A stretch of DNA of 64,000 nt, from assembly GCA_038320345.1 (NCBI GenBank), contig JBBQED010000002.1, positions 124,001-188,000 of the forward strand. The letters run 5' to 3'. The notes beneath the pieces are model-generated. The model searched no databases. It was not told the origin of the DNA and saw nothing but the letters and a program-made list of their open reading frames with translations. Source of the stretch: JBBQED01 sp038320345. Lineage in GTDB: Bacteria > Bacteroidota > Bacteroidia > AKYH767-A > OLB10. Of this stretch, positions 34,258 to 43,626 are shown piece by piece. Made by a program: the position numbers and the translations under genes. Position 1 is the first letter of the stretch. Every line of letters begins with the position of its first letter.

Positions 34258-35487
34258 ATGAAAAAACTAATCCCCTTTGCCCCGCCCCGAATTGATGATG
34301 CAATCATTGATGAAGTTGTTGCTACACTCCGATCTGGATGGATTACTACAGGTCCAAGGACCAAGCAATTCGAAAAAGATCTGAGTAAATACAATGGCAA
34401 TAATTTTACGCTATGCCTGAACTCTGCAACAGCGGGATTAGAAATAATGTTGAGATGGTTCGGTGTGAAAGAAGGTGACGAAGTTATATTACCGGCTTAC
34501 ACTTATTCTGCGACAGCAAATGTGGTTATCCATTGTGGAGCGAAGCCTGTTTTTGTAGATGTTGGCGCCGACTTTAACATAGATGTGCAGGCCATTGCCA
34601 AGGCGATTACTGCAAAAACTAAAGTCATCATGCCTGTAGATTTTGGTGGATACCCTTGTGATTTTAATGGCCTTAATGAATTAGTCAACAAAGCTCAGAT
34701 TAAAAGTTTATTTCATGCTGAATCCACCGAACAACAACAACTGGGACGGATCATGATACTTTCTGATGCGGCACATTCGCTTGGCGCAACTTACTACGGA
34801 AAAAAGACAGGTGTGTTAGCAGATGCTACTGTGTTTTCCTTTCATGCCGTAAAAAATCTAACTACTGCCGAAGGCGGAGCAATTGCTTTCAACTTTCCAC
34901 ACCCATTCGATAACGAAGATATCTACAAATACCTTTGCATTTATACTTTACATGGTCAGAATAAAGATGCATTGGCGAAAATGCAAAAGGGAAACTGGAA
35001 GTACGATATTATTGAAGCAGGATATAAGTGCAATATGACGGATATCATGGCTGCAATTGGTTTAATAGAACTTGCCCGTTATGAAAGTGATACCCTCCCA
35101 AAAAGAAAGCATATCTGCAATGCATATACCAATGCTTTTAAGAGCTGTGGATGGGCAGAAATTCCATTGCAACAGGATGAGTTCATAGAATCATCATGGC
35201 ATCTCTATCCACTACGCATTAAAGGCATAACGGAACAACAAAGGGATCTCATCATTCAAAAAATCTTTGATGAAGAGGTGTCTGTAAATGTTCATTTTAT
35301 TCCATTACCCATGCTGACCTACTATAAAAATCTAGGTTTTGATATTTATAACTTTCCTGTAACGTATGATAATTTTAGCAGAGAAATCTCATTACCAGTT
35401 TACTATAATCTTTCCGACGAAGATCTGAATAGAGTAATACAGGCTGTGAAAAAAGCCACCGAAGCGGTTGTTTTACAAAAAGTATGA
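34258..35487 (+). CDS. DegT/DnrJ/EryC1 family sugar aminotransferase
   Basis: This PLP enzyme of 409 residues transfers an amino group to a nucleotide-linked keto sugar. The Schiff-base Lys199 lies in FHAVKNLTTAEGG and Asp170 in SDAAHSLGA binds the PLP ring nitrogen. GPRTKQFEKDL and LNSATAGLEIML are the substrate/cofactor loops. A short insertion at ~145-165 (KSLFHAESTEQQQ) is unusual. The stop is 3 bp before the sugar transferase gene, so the pair probably makes and loads the first amino sugar, in the manner of PglE and PglC. Confidence 0.92.
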   Translation: MKKLIPFAPPRIDDAIIDEVVATLRSGWITTGPRTKQFEKDLSKYNGNNFTLCLNSATAGLEIMLRWFGVKEGDEVILPAYTYSATANVVIHCGAKPVFVDVGADFNIDVQAIAKAITAKTKVIMPVDFGGYPCDFNGLNELVNKAQIKSLFHAESTEQQQLGRIMILSDAAHSLGATYYGKKTGVLADATVFSFHAVKNLTTAEGGAIAFNFPHPFDNEDIYKYLCIYTLHGQNKDALAKMQKGNWKYDIIEAGYKCNMTDIMAAIGLIELARYESDTLPKRKHICNAYTNAFKSCGWAEIPLQQDEFIESSWHLYPLRIKGITEQQRDLIIQKIFDEEVSVNVHFIPLPMLTYYKNLGFDIYNFPVTYDNFSREISLPVYYNLSDEDLNRVIQAVKKATEAVVLQKV

Positions 35488-35490
35488 GGT

Positions 35491-36087
35491 ATGGTGAAGC
35501 GATGTTTTGATCTTTGTATAGCGCTTCCACTTTTCATAATTTGCATTCCGCTTTTTTTAATCATTGCACTAATCATTAAAACCGATAGTACAGGACCAGT
35601 ATTTTATCAGCAAGAAAGAATTGGCAGAAATAAAATTCCATTTTTTATTTATAAATTCAGAACAATGTTTACTGGGGCTAGTAAATCCGGTTTGCTTACT
35701 GTTGGGGGAAGAGATCCTAGAGTTACGAAATCCGGATACCTGCTTCGAAAATATAAATTGGATGAATTGCCGCAGCTATTGAATGTAATACAAGGCGAAA
35801 TGAGCTTGGTAGGTCCTCGTCCTGAAGTCCAAAAATATGTGGATCTATATTCTCCCGAACAGCTTCAGATCCTACTTGTAAAACCTGGAATTACCGACTA
35901 TGCCTCCCTTGAATATTCTAATGAAAATGAAATTCTGGCTTTATCTTCAGATCCAGAATCAACTTACATTCGGGAAATAATGCCTGCAAAATTGAAACTT
36001 AACTTAAAGTATATTAAAGAGAAAGGTATTAATACTGATATCAAGATCATCCTAATGACCATCCGGAAAGTAATTACTGGACGTTAA
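35491..36087 (+). CDS. Initiating sugar-1-phosphate transferase (PglC/WcaJ-type)
   Basis: The 198-residue protein has one N-terminal hydrophobic helix (residues ~8-28) and the bacterial sugar transferase core: YQQERIGRNKIPFFIYKFRTM, KLDELPQLLNVIQGEMSLVGPRPE and KPGIT. It transfers a phospho-sugar to undecaprenyl phosphate and so starts the repeat unit. At 198 residues it is the short PglC form without extra N-terminal helices. Its 3' end overlaps the convergent transglutaminase-like gene by 14 bp. Confidence 0.93.
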   Translation: MVKRCFDLCIALPLFIICIPLFLIIALIIKTDSTGPVFYQQERIGRNKIPFFIYKFRTMFTGASKSGLLTVGGRDPRVTKSGYLLRKYKLDELPQLLNVIQGEMSLVGPRPEVQKYVDLYSPEQLQILLVKPGITDYASLEYSNENEILALSSDPESTYIREIMPAKLKLNLKYIKEKGINTDIKIILMTIRKVITGR

Positions 36088-36949
36088 ATAAAGCAAGCAT
36101 CAAGGTCAATTCATCAGTTTTTTCTGTATCCCCTAGTTTTTGAAATGAATAAAAAAGATTCCTGATCATTCTTAAAATCATTTCACGATTGGTACAGGGA
36201 TTATAATAACTATTTTGAGGCTCCAGATTCAGTTTTTTGATAAACATATCAATATCGGTTCTGCCAAATACTGATCCTTTACTAAATGCATTTATGTAAA
36301 ACAATACTTTATCAGTCGGTAATTCATCAGGAATATTTTCATCGAGAAAAGCTAAAATAAAATGTTCTGGTAGATTCACTCCATACACCGGTAAATTCAA
36401 TTGCTGTGCAATGACTTGATAAATAATTCCAAGTGCAAGAGGATTACCTTTTTTACTTTCTAGTACGCAATTTACAAATGAATTTTGAGGAGCATGATAG
36501 TTCGTGGTGTTACCACTAAATGCATACTTCGTAAAAAAGATATGGTTGAAAATATTTACAATTTCAAGTGCAGTATGATTTTCATTCAGTTCTAACCAGA
36601 TATCTTTTTTGATTTGTGCCAGCTGAGCATACACTTTCTCTTGATCCATATCAGGATATTGATACTTTGCCACCAGAACGGCACCCGCAAAAAGGTCGTG
36701 ATCACCGGTGTAAATCCACAATTTGAGGTCCTCCAGCAAGGTATCGAACTGAATCTTATGCACAATATGCTCAATTCTGTTCTGCATGACTGCATCAAAA
36801 GCACTAGACCAAGCATCTTCCAACACTGGAATAACTTCCTTTCCGAGGCTTACCAGACGTTCTTCAATGTGTTGATACACATCTTTATCAGTATCATCGA
36901 GGAGGCTAATGAGCGCCTTTATTTCATTCTCTTTTAATAGATGGTCCAT
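36074..36949 (-). CDS. Transglutaminase-like (SirB1/TgpA-related) protein
   Basis: The 291-residue protein is all-helical at the N terminus (HEAT/TPR-like to ~110) and then shows the SirB1-type transglutaminase-like core: NYHAPQNSFVNCVLESKKGNPLALGIIY and LNLPVYGVNLPEHFILA. The Cys in FVNCVL and the His in PEHFIL align with the catalytic pair of the fold, although many members are inactive. The function is unknown. The gene is convergent with the sugar transferase. Confidence 0.8.
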   Translation of the reverse strand: MDHLLKENEIKALISLLDDTDKDVYQHIEERLVSLGKEVIPVLEDAWSSAFDAVMQNRIEHIVHKIQFDTLLEDLKLWIYTGDHDLFAGAVLVAKYQYPDMDQEKVYAQLAQIKKDIWLELNENHTALEIVNIFNHIFFTKYAFSGNTTNYHAPQNSFVNCVLESKKGNPLALGIIYQVIAQQLNLPVYGVNLPEHFILAFLDENIPDELPTDKVLFYINAFSKGSVFGRTDIDMFIKKLNLEPQNSYYNPCTNREMILRMIRNLFYSFQKLGDTEKTDELTLMLALFNVQ

Positions 36950-36953
36950 ATTA

Positions 36954-36984
36954 CAAGTTTACAGAGTTTTTTAGATAGTGTCAA
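36954..36984 (-). promoter_or_regulatory. Promoter of the transglutaminase-like gene
   Basis: On the minus strand, TTG (36984-36982) is followed by 20 bases and TAAACTTG (36961-36954), one mismatch in the -7 box. It ends 4 bases before the ATG at 36949, so the leader would be nearly absent. Confidence 0.4.
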
Positions 36985-37076
36985 GTTCTGTGTAATTCAC
37001 TTTTCAACCTGTAAATGTTAAAACGAAGATCTTTTTGTTTTCTTACCTTCACCATGCAATAAATGCAACTTTTATC

Positions 37077-39833
37077 ATGAAAAAATTATTTAGGAATTTT
37101 TTTATTCCATCCCTTTTAGTCCTCATTTTTAACCCATTTAATTTTACTACTGCGCAAAGTGTTCTTCCGCTATCCGTATCTATTGATACCATTCCTGATG
37201 CTTGCAATTCTTCTTCAGGTCAAGCGAATGCAATTGCAGATGGCGGTGTACTCCCCTACACTTATTTATGGAGTACTAGTGCCACTACGCAAAGTATTAC
37301 TGGTTTACCTGCAGGACAATACACTGTAACTGTGAGTGATGCCGCATCAGCAACAGTCACAACAACGGTTGATGTATTTAATAATAATTATTTATTTACC
37401 ATTATTAATTTCGTAAGCCCTACATTGGGATCCAATTGCAATGGAGGCATTGATTTTAGTGTCTTAAACGGCGTAGGATTAAACACTACCCAGTGGTGTG
37501 ATGGAAGTATATTGTCCTCTAGAAATGATCTATGCGGAATAAGCGGAGCTTCAGGATGTAGCTTTTCATCTGTTCCTCCTTTCGACTATTCAACTACACA
37601 ATATACTGTTGTGATCACTGATCAGAATGGTTGTTCAGCAACTTTAAGCCAAGGAATCTCGTCCGTAGGTTTTGAAACTCCAACGAGTCCTTCCATTTTT
37701 GGCGCATGCAATTCGAGTGCAAATGGAATCATCATCGATACGCTGAATACCTTCGACTTCTTGAATTCTCCCCAACTACCAGACCCTTGGCATTTCGTAC
37801 CACCAGTATTACTAAAAATCGCCTATACAGATTCTGCTACTTTAACCACCGACACACTTGTAATTACCAATCCTTCAGCCCTTGATTATATTCCCTACCA
37901 GTTTAATAATTTGCTTGCTGGAACTGCGCAGATTGGTTTTTATGTCCAGAATCCAATAAGCCTTGCCGACGAGTTGTTTTACACTCAAAGAATGGTAATT
38001 CCAGATCTGGGAATGAATTGTGGAAATGTAAGTGGAAATATTTTCCTTGACCTCAATAAAGATTGTAATAGTGATGTAAATGAACCAGGTTTAGCAAATA
38101 CAATTATCAATCTTGAACCAGGATCCATTTATACGACAACAGATTCATTGGGTAATTATTCGATCGATCTGAATTATGGTAATTATTCGATTCAACACAC
38201 TGCTCCACTCTTTAATACCTCATCAAATTGTCCATCAGCAGGTGCAATCAATATCACCATCAATAATTTCAACCCTACCACTATTATTAATTTTGCCGAC
38301 ACCACTAGTACGATCACCAATTTAGTTTGCAGTTCCTTTATAAGTTTATTAAGTTCTGGATCTTCAGCAATGCTCACTACTAGCGTACAGAATCTATCTG
38401 CCACAAACTCTTATCTTGATACCTTAGTCGTAACATGGGATTCTGTACTTACCGTTAATTCAGTGTATCCAATTCCGGATATCCTTTCAAATGGAAGTGC
38501 GATTTGGTATATTGATTCACTAGCCATCCTAGAAAAATTCACCTCGACCATCTATTTACAAGTTCCTGCTGATCCATTTTATGTAGGATATTTCGTTCAG
38601 GCACATGCTACTCTTTATAGTGGAACGCCTGATCAGGATCTTCAAAATAATCATTCCGATGTTATCAGAGAAATCAAAGCATCTTCAGATCCTAATTATA
38701 AATCAGCGAACCCATCAGGATTTTCAGCGGCTAATTTTGTTCCTAAACAAAATCAGTGGATGGAATACACTATTAATTTTCAGAATACAGGAATTGACAC
38801 TGCTCAAACCATTATTGTGAGAGATACTCTTTCAGAAAATCTGAACTTACTTACTTATCAAACTATTAACTCTAGCTTTCCATTTAATTTTCAAATCGAA
38901 CCCGGAAGAGTACTAAAATTTACCTTTTCAGGAATTAATTTACCAGATAGTAATACCAATGCTTTAGAAAGCCATGGATTTGTAAGTTTCAGAGTACAAC
39001 GCAAAGCAGATACTTATGTAAATACAGTAATCAACAATGCAGCAGCTATCTATTTCGATAATTCGCTAGTTATTACCAATGATGCATTTGTCACATTATT
39101 TGATTGTGATAGTATTTTCAATAACGGGATTCAAATGACGATTAATAGTTGTGAAGGTAGTACGGTGCAACTTGCCGTGAATGTCACAGTTCCAACTCAA
39201 CTCAACTGGTATCTCGATAATCAATTTTTACAAACGGGCACCACTTGTACTACACCTCCACTTATCACTGGAGCGCATCAAGTGGAAGTTATTGCCAGCA
39301 CACCCTATTGCAATGCTTCCTATTTCTTTCAAATTAATACAGCTAGCATTCCCGTTACTTTTATAACAATTAATGCAGATACGTTAAGTAGTTCAAATAA
39401 TAGCGGAGTCACTTACCAATGGTTACTTAACGGAAACATCATTGTTGGTGCTGATTCTGTAAATTATGTAGCCCTACAAACCGGTAATTACTCTGTGATC
39501 GTAACTGATTTTAATGGATGCAGCGGCATAGCTCCTGATGTTTTTGTGACGATTACTTCCCTCAGTGAGGCAATCCATCAGCCTCAAGTAGTGATCCAGC
39601 CTAATCCTGCACATGATCAATGTACCTTGATCTTACCTGAAGGTTTTTCTAATAAAAATATAAAAATCTATTTTCGTGATGCAGTCGGAAAAGAGCTTCG
39701 CAATCCGGTAAGTTTTAGCGCCATTACTGATAACACTTTACAACTTTCGCTGAATGGAATAATTCCAGGATTTTACCTAGTAGAACTTCAAAATGAATCA
39801 GGGAAATTTACGGGACGATTAATCATCAATTAA
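37077..39833 (+). CDS. Large T9SS surface protein with SprB repeat and DUF11-like domains
   Basis: The start is the ATG at 37077 (918 residues), which gives a signal peptide (residues 1-~27, ending TTAQ). An upstream in-frame ATG at 37035 adds 14 residues that break it. Domains in order: an SprB-type repeat (SYLWSTSATTQSITGLPAGQ, ~45-85), irregular Cys-containing beta regions, an SdrD-B-like domain (VSGNIFLDLNKDCNSD, ~315-375), a DUF11/DUF7619 conserved-repeat domain (~520-670, with NWMEYTINFQNTG-like text and AAAIYFDNSLVI), an Ig-like repeat, and a C-terminal T9SS domain (IQPNPAHDQ). It is exported to the cell surface, probably as an adhesin or filament component. A good terminator follows. 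Confidence 0.92.
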   Translation: MKKLFRNFFIPSLLVLIFNPFNFTTAQSVLPLSVSIDTIPDACNSSSGQANAIADGGVLPYTYLWSTSATTQSITGLPAGQYTVTVSDAASATVTTTVDVFNNNYLFTIINFVSPTLGSNCNGGIDFSVLNGVGLNTTQWCDGSILSSRNDLCGISGASGCSFSSVPPFDYSTTQYTVVITDQNGCSATLSQGISSVGFETPTSPSIFGACNSSANGIIIDTLNTFDFLNSPQLPDPWHFVPPVLLKIAYTDSATLTTDTLVITNPSALDYIPYQFNNLLAGTAQIGFYVQNPISLADELFYTQRMVIPDLGMNCGNVSGNIFLDLNKDCNSDVNEPGLANTIINLEPGSIYTTTDSLGNYSIDLNYGNYSIQHTAPLFNTSSNCPSAGAINITINNFNPTTIINFADTTSTITNLVCSSFISLLSSGSSAMLTTSVQNLSATNSYLDTLVVTWDSVLTVNSVYPIPDILSNGSAIWYIDSLAILEKFTSTIYLQVPADPFYVGYFVQAHATLYSGTPDQDLQNNHSDVIREIKASSDPNYKSANPSGFSAANFVPKQNQWMEYTINFQNTGIDTAQTIIVRDTLSENLNLLTYQTINSSFPFNFQIEPGRVLKFTFSGINLPDSNTNALESHGFVSFRVQRKADTYVNTVINNAAAIYFDNSLVITNDAFVTLFDCDSIFNNGIQMTINSCEGSTVQLAVNVTVPTQLNWYLDNQFLQTGTTCTTPPLITGAHQVEVIASTPYCNASYFFQINTASIPVTFITINADTLSSSNNSGVTYQWLLNGNIIVGADSVNYVALQTGNYSVIVTDFNGCSGIAPDVFVTITSLSEAIHQPQVVIQPNPAHDQCTLILPEGFSNKNIKIYFRDAVGKELRNPVSFSAITDNTLQLSLNGIIPGFYLVELQNESGKFTGRLIIN

Positions 39834-39847
39834 TAAATTTATTGTTA

Positions 39848-39887
39848 AAAGAGCGGTATAGCATAATTCCTATGCCGCTCTTTTTTT
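39848..39887 (+). terminator. Rho-independent terminator of the surface protein gene
   Basis: AAGAGCGGTATAG and CTATGCCGCTCTT form a long stem with one mismatch, followed by a run of T. It separates the surface gene from the convergent EF-G paralogue. Confidence 0.8.
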
Positions 39888-39901
39888 ATGATCTAATTGG
39901 A

Positions 39902-42034
39902 TTACAAGACTACATCTTCTTGCTTTCTATACTCGTCGGTTAATTTTTTCTGCAGCTCATTGGGCACTGGAGCATATTCAGAAAATGTAGCTTTCACACG
40001 TGCTCTTCCCTGCGAAATACTTCTTAAACTATTGTTATATTTATCTAATTCGGAAAGTGGTGTTCTAGCTTTTATAACTTGATACCCACCCCTACTATCC
40101 ATTCCCAAAATGATACTTCTACGAGTCTGCAATTCACTGATTACATCTCCCATAACATCATCGGGTGCTTCTGTTTCCACTACGTAAATCGGTTCCAACA
40201 GTTGAGGTTCAGCCGCATGAAAGGCTTCTTTAAATGCCATCATTCCAGCTATTTTAAAACTGATATCATTGCTATCAACTGGATGCATTTTTCCGTCATA
40301 CACAGCTACTCTTACATCTCTCACATACGATCCGGTGAGGGGACCTTCATTCATTTTTTCCATTACCCCTTTGATGATAGAAGGCATAAAGCGATTATCG
40401 ATGACTCCACCTGTGATACAGTTCAGAAAAACCATTTTTCCACCCCAACTCAATTCATGCACTTCTGAATCTCTAACGGTGAGATCTTTCGGATTCGACA
40501 TTCCTTCGAAATAGGGTTCGATTCTCAAAAATACTTCTCCAAACTGACCAGCACCTCCACTTTGCTTTTTATGCCGATAGGACGCTTCCGCAGGTTTTTG
40601 GATGGTTTCACGGTAAGGAATCCGAGGTTTTATATAATCCACTTCAGTCTTGTAAACATGACTTAATCTCCACTTGGTTACCGCTAAATGCAACTCACCT
40701 TGAGCATAGAGAATAGTTTGCTTTAACTCCCGTTCATAATGCACTATTATAGTTGGATCTTCCTCATGAATTTCATGTAAAAATTCAGCGAGCTTTTCTT
40801 CATCGCTTTTATTTTTTGCAATGATTGCTGTGCGAAGTTTAGGTTCCGGAAAATGGATTTCATCAATACTTCCAACGGCACCTTTTCCATTCAATGTATC
40901 AGAAGTATGTGTATTTTTAAGTTTAAGCGTAGCACCAATATCCCCGGCTTTCATGGTTTCAATGGGATTTCTATTCTTGCCATCCATGATAAACAACTGC
41001 CCAAGACGCTCCGCTGTTGATGTTCTTTCATTGTATAACTCCATTCCACTGGTAATCTCACCGGCCATTACTTTAAAAAGTGTGAGTTTACCTAGATGCG
41101 GTTCAACAAGTGTTTTGAAGACAAACATTCTAGCTGAACTTTTTGGATCACATTTCACGACATTACCATCCTCCATAATTTCAGGAGGCATGTCAATTGC
41201 CGAAGGAGCGACATTATCAATAAATCCCATCATCCTTCCACTTCCCATGTCTTTTTTTGCGGACAAACAAAATACTGGAAACACCTGATGTTTCATCATC
41301 CCTGCTTTTAAACCTGCGCGTAATTCATCCTCATCAAGATTTCCCTTTTCAAAGTACAACTCCATAAGTTGCTCATCATTTTCAGCAGCTTTTTCTACGA
41401 GTTCATTGTGCAATCTATTCGCTCTTTCTGATTCATTGGAAGGGATGGCATGCTTCTCTGGCTTTCCTCCTCCCGGCGGGAATTTATACATGGTCATCTT
41501 GAGCAAATCGATGATCGCATTAAATCCTGAGCCTGTATGAATAGGATATTGCATTAATGTCACTGCAGGACCAAAAAATTGTTTGGCTTCATCCAAAGTA
41601 TCGTTGAAATTAGCCAGTTCATGATCGAGTTGATTAATGGCAATTAAGGTTGGTTTCTTAAACCGATCCACATAATCCCAGATCACCTCAGTGCCTATTT
41701 CTACCCCATGTTGTGCATTCAAAAGCAGCACTGCAACATCACAAACACGAATAGAAGAAATAACCTCACCTATGAAATCATCAATACCTGGAGTATCGAT
41801 GATGTTAATTTTATAATCTCTCCATTCGGTATGCAAAGCAGTTGCGTAAACTGAATTTCCTCTTTCATGTTCAATTTCATGATAATCTGAGATGGTATTT
41901 TTCTCTTCTATGGTCCCCCGCCGATTGATAATTCCGGCTTCAAAAAGCATGGTCTCGGCAAGAGTAGTCTTGCCACTTTTCGCGGAGCCGATGAGGGCAA
42001 CGTTTTTAATGTGTTTTTCATCGTAGGCTTTCAT
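39902..42034 (-). CDS. EF-G paralogue (EF-G-2 type translational GTPase)
   Basis: All five EF-G domains are present in 710 residues: G domain (~8-280), domain II (~310-385), domains III-V to the end. G1 is GSAKSGKT (16-23), G3 is DTPG with Ile84 where canonical EF-G has the catalytic His, and G4 is NQLD (134-137). The missing His and altered G4 match the EF-G-2 group, which binds ribosomes but whose cellular role is unclear. This is therefore probably not the main elongation factor, which would lie elsewhere. It converges on the T9SS gene and is divergent from the unknown 387-residue gene. Confidence 0.88.
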   Translation of the reverse strand: MKAYDEKHIKNVALIGSAKSGKTTLAETMLFEAGIINRRGTIEEKNTISDYHEIEHERGNSVYATALHTEWRDYKINIIDTPGIDDFIGEVISSIRVCDVAVLLLNAQHGVEIGTEVIWDYVDRFKKPTLIAINQLDHELANFNDTLDEAKQFFGPAVTLMQYPIHTGSGFNAIIDLLKMTMYKFPPGGGKPEKHAIPSNESERANRLHNELVEKAAENDEQLMELYFEKGNLDEDELRAGLKAGMMKHQVFPVFCLSAKKDMGSGRMMGFIDNVAPSAIDMPPEIMEDGNVVKCDPKSSARMFVFKTLVEPHLGKLTLFKVMAGEITSGMELYNERTSTAERLGQLFIMDGKNRNPIETMKAGDIGATLKLKNTHTSDTLNGKGAVGSIDEIHFPEPKLRTAIIAKNKSDEEKLAEFLHEIHEEDPTIIVHYERELKQTILYAQGELHLAVTKWRLSHVYKTEVDYIKPRIPYRETIQKPAEASYRHKKQSGGAGQFGEVFLRIEPYFEGMSNPKDLTVRDSEVHELSWGGKMVFLNCITGGVIDNRFMPSIIKGVMEKMNEGPLTGSYVRDVRVAVYDGKMHPVDSNDISFKIAGMMAFKEAFHAAEPQLLEPIYVVETEAPDDVMGDVISELQTRRSIILGMDSRGGYQVIKARTPLSELDKYNNSLRSISQGRARVKATFSEYAPVPNELQKKLTDEYRKQEDVVL

Positions 42035-42388
42035 AAGATGTGGGTTTTAGATCAGTTATTAAAAAAGAGTTAAACCAGAGAACCTGTAAAGAACGAAGGA
42101 GAAATAGCCCTAAGGCACCCTTAAAGATACATCGGGTTCGCATGAATTCGACAATCTGTTGCATGATTATCCTCAAAAAAGTGAATATTCTGTCAATAAA
42201 ACCAGGGTTAGTTGCTTAAAGAATTCACTCCTACTACTCTGAAGATCAATTCCAGAATCTGCCTTCTGTAAGAAAACCGATCAATCCGGCTCTTCAGAAC
42301 TTCATCTTACTGTAATGTTTTTCTAAAAAAAGCCAGAACAAATACCCCCACCCCTTGCGTTCAAAACCCCGTTGTCCATTAACAATTT
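42035..42388. other. Intergenic region, 354 bp, nothing clear
   Basis: This divergent spacer lies between the EF-G paralogue and the 387-residue gene. No ORF, strong hairpin or promoter consensus stands out. One imperfect ATGA-N6-TCAA dyad (42163-42176) is probably chance. Confidence 0.4.
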
Positions 42389-43552
42389 ATGAAAGAGAAC
42401 TACCCAGATATGCAACTTCCGCCCCATGTGCAGGAGAAATTTGAAGAAGAAATCCGCGTTGAGATCATCCGCCAGCAAACTGAACAGGATTTAAGATCGA
42501 ATCCGATTTACCAGGAATTCTTTACTCAATTTAATTCGGTTTCCGTAGAAACCTTTATTAGAAATTATTCTCGCCGTAAGGCAGTTTACCTTACTCGTGG
42601 TCCACAATATTTGGATTCAGCAGAACAAGGTGGATTAAAATACAAAACACTCGCAGAAGAAGCTTTATGGGCTATTCAGCAAAAGAAACTTTTCAATCTC
42701 CAATGCCAATGGCGTGCGGGTCAAGTAAAATTGAAAGGGGTAGAACATAGCACTCAGTTCTTGCAATTATCGTCCAATATCCAACATTGTCCTTTCTTGA
42801 ATCCTGTAAGTCGTGCAGAAGTTGATCTTTATATTCTATATCTGGGATCAGGTTTTGCCAAACAACTCTTCGGATTTGATAACTGGCAGGATTATGAAGC
42901 TTATAAAACCGAATATCAAGCAGGAACAATTCCGGGTATCGATAGTGCGAATGATGATCATATCCCTGCATGGTACCGTTTCTACGACGAACACATGGGA
43001 ACGAGTAATCTCATGGACCTTGAGGATATCAGAGGAGAAAAAGAAAACCGTTATCGCTCCGTTGCACGTCAAAAGCAATTGGAAACACTTCGCAGTCAGA
43101 CTCCGAAAATGAATGGTGATGTACGTCCTTACTTGAGTATTTTTGATATTGAACTGGTGGAATCATTCGTAAAGCGTTTTGAGGATAAGCGGACACTTAA
43201 ATATTGCAAAGCAGTTGAGGAATTTCAGTACCAACTCGATGAACAAATGGAAGTAGATGATGCGCTGGAAACATTACGTAATGCATCAATACCAGTATCC
43301 ATTCGCACTAACAAAGATTGGAAAGAAGCCATCATAGAAGCTGCACATCAATATGAATTAAATCAGATTGCGAGAATCCTTCCAACTGTTCATCAGGAAT
43401 ATTTATTCCGAATAGAAAATGGAATCAATTTTCCCCAAACTTTGATCGACAAGAAAAAAGAAGAATATGCGTATCAACTTTGTGAAATCGCGCGTCAGCA
43501 GATCATCGATGGCCGTAAAATATTAGGCGAACCAGAAAATCTTCGCTTCTGA
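42389..43552 (+). CDS. Unrecognised soluble 387-residue protein
   Basis: I do not recognise a family. There is no signal peptide or membrane segment. The composition is charged, aromatic-rich and mainly helical, with several EE/RQ-rich stretches (QEKFEEEIRVEIIRQQTEQD at the N terminus). Cys residues are few (about 5). Codon use and G+C resemble the neighbours, so recent transfer is not indicated. It is transcribed alone, between a divergent EF-G paralogue and a convergent RNase Z, and ends in a hairpin at 43585-43615. A cytoplasmic structural or binding protein is the most that can be said. Confidence 0.75.
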   Translation: MKENYPDMQLPPHVQEKFEEEIRVEIIRQQTEQDLRSNPIYQEFFTQFNSVSVETFIRNYSRRKAVYLTRGPQYLDSAEQGGLKYKTLAEEALWAIQQKKLFNLQCQWRAGQVKLKGVEHSTQFLQLSSNIQHCPFLNPVSRAEVDLYILYLGSGFAKQLFGFDNWQDYEAYKTEYQAGTIPGIDSANDDHIPAWYRFYDEHMGTSNLMDLEDIRGEKENRYRSVARQKQLETLRSQTPKMNGDVRPYLSIFDIELVESFVKRFEDKRTLKYCKAVEEFQYQLDEQMEVDDALETLRNASIPVSIRTNKDWKEAIIEAAHQYELNQIARILPTVHQEYLFRIENGINFPQTLIDKKKEEYAYQLCEIARQQIIDGRKILGEPENLRF

Positions 43553-43584
43553 TTTTTACCAACCAACAGTGAATAGTACCAGTG

Positions 43585-43615
43585 AAAGGGCAGATTTTAG
43601 AATCTGTCCTTTTTG
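43585..43615. terminator. Hairpin terminator between the unknown gene and rnz
   Basis: AAAGGGCAGATT pairs with AATCTGTCCTTT (one G-U pair) around TTAG and is followed by T residues. On the minus strand it is preceded by A residues, so it may end transcripts from both sides. Confidence 0.7.
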
Positions 43616-43626
43616 CTTTTTACAGC

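Noticed and set aside
40821..41288. 155-codon frame antisense to the EF-G paralogue
   Set aside because: A codon-bias shadow of the real gene, with no recognisable features.
42163..42176. ATGA-N6-TCAA match upstream of the 387-residue gene
   Set aside because: Imperfect, no matching promoter, and the flanking genes have no respiratory link.
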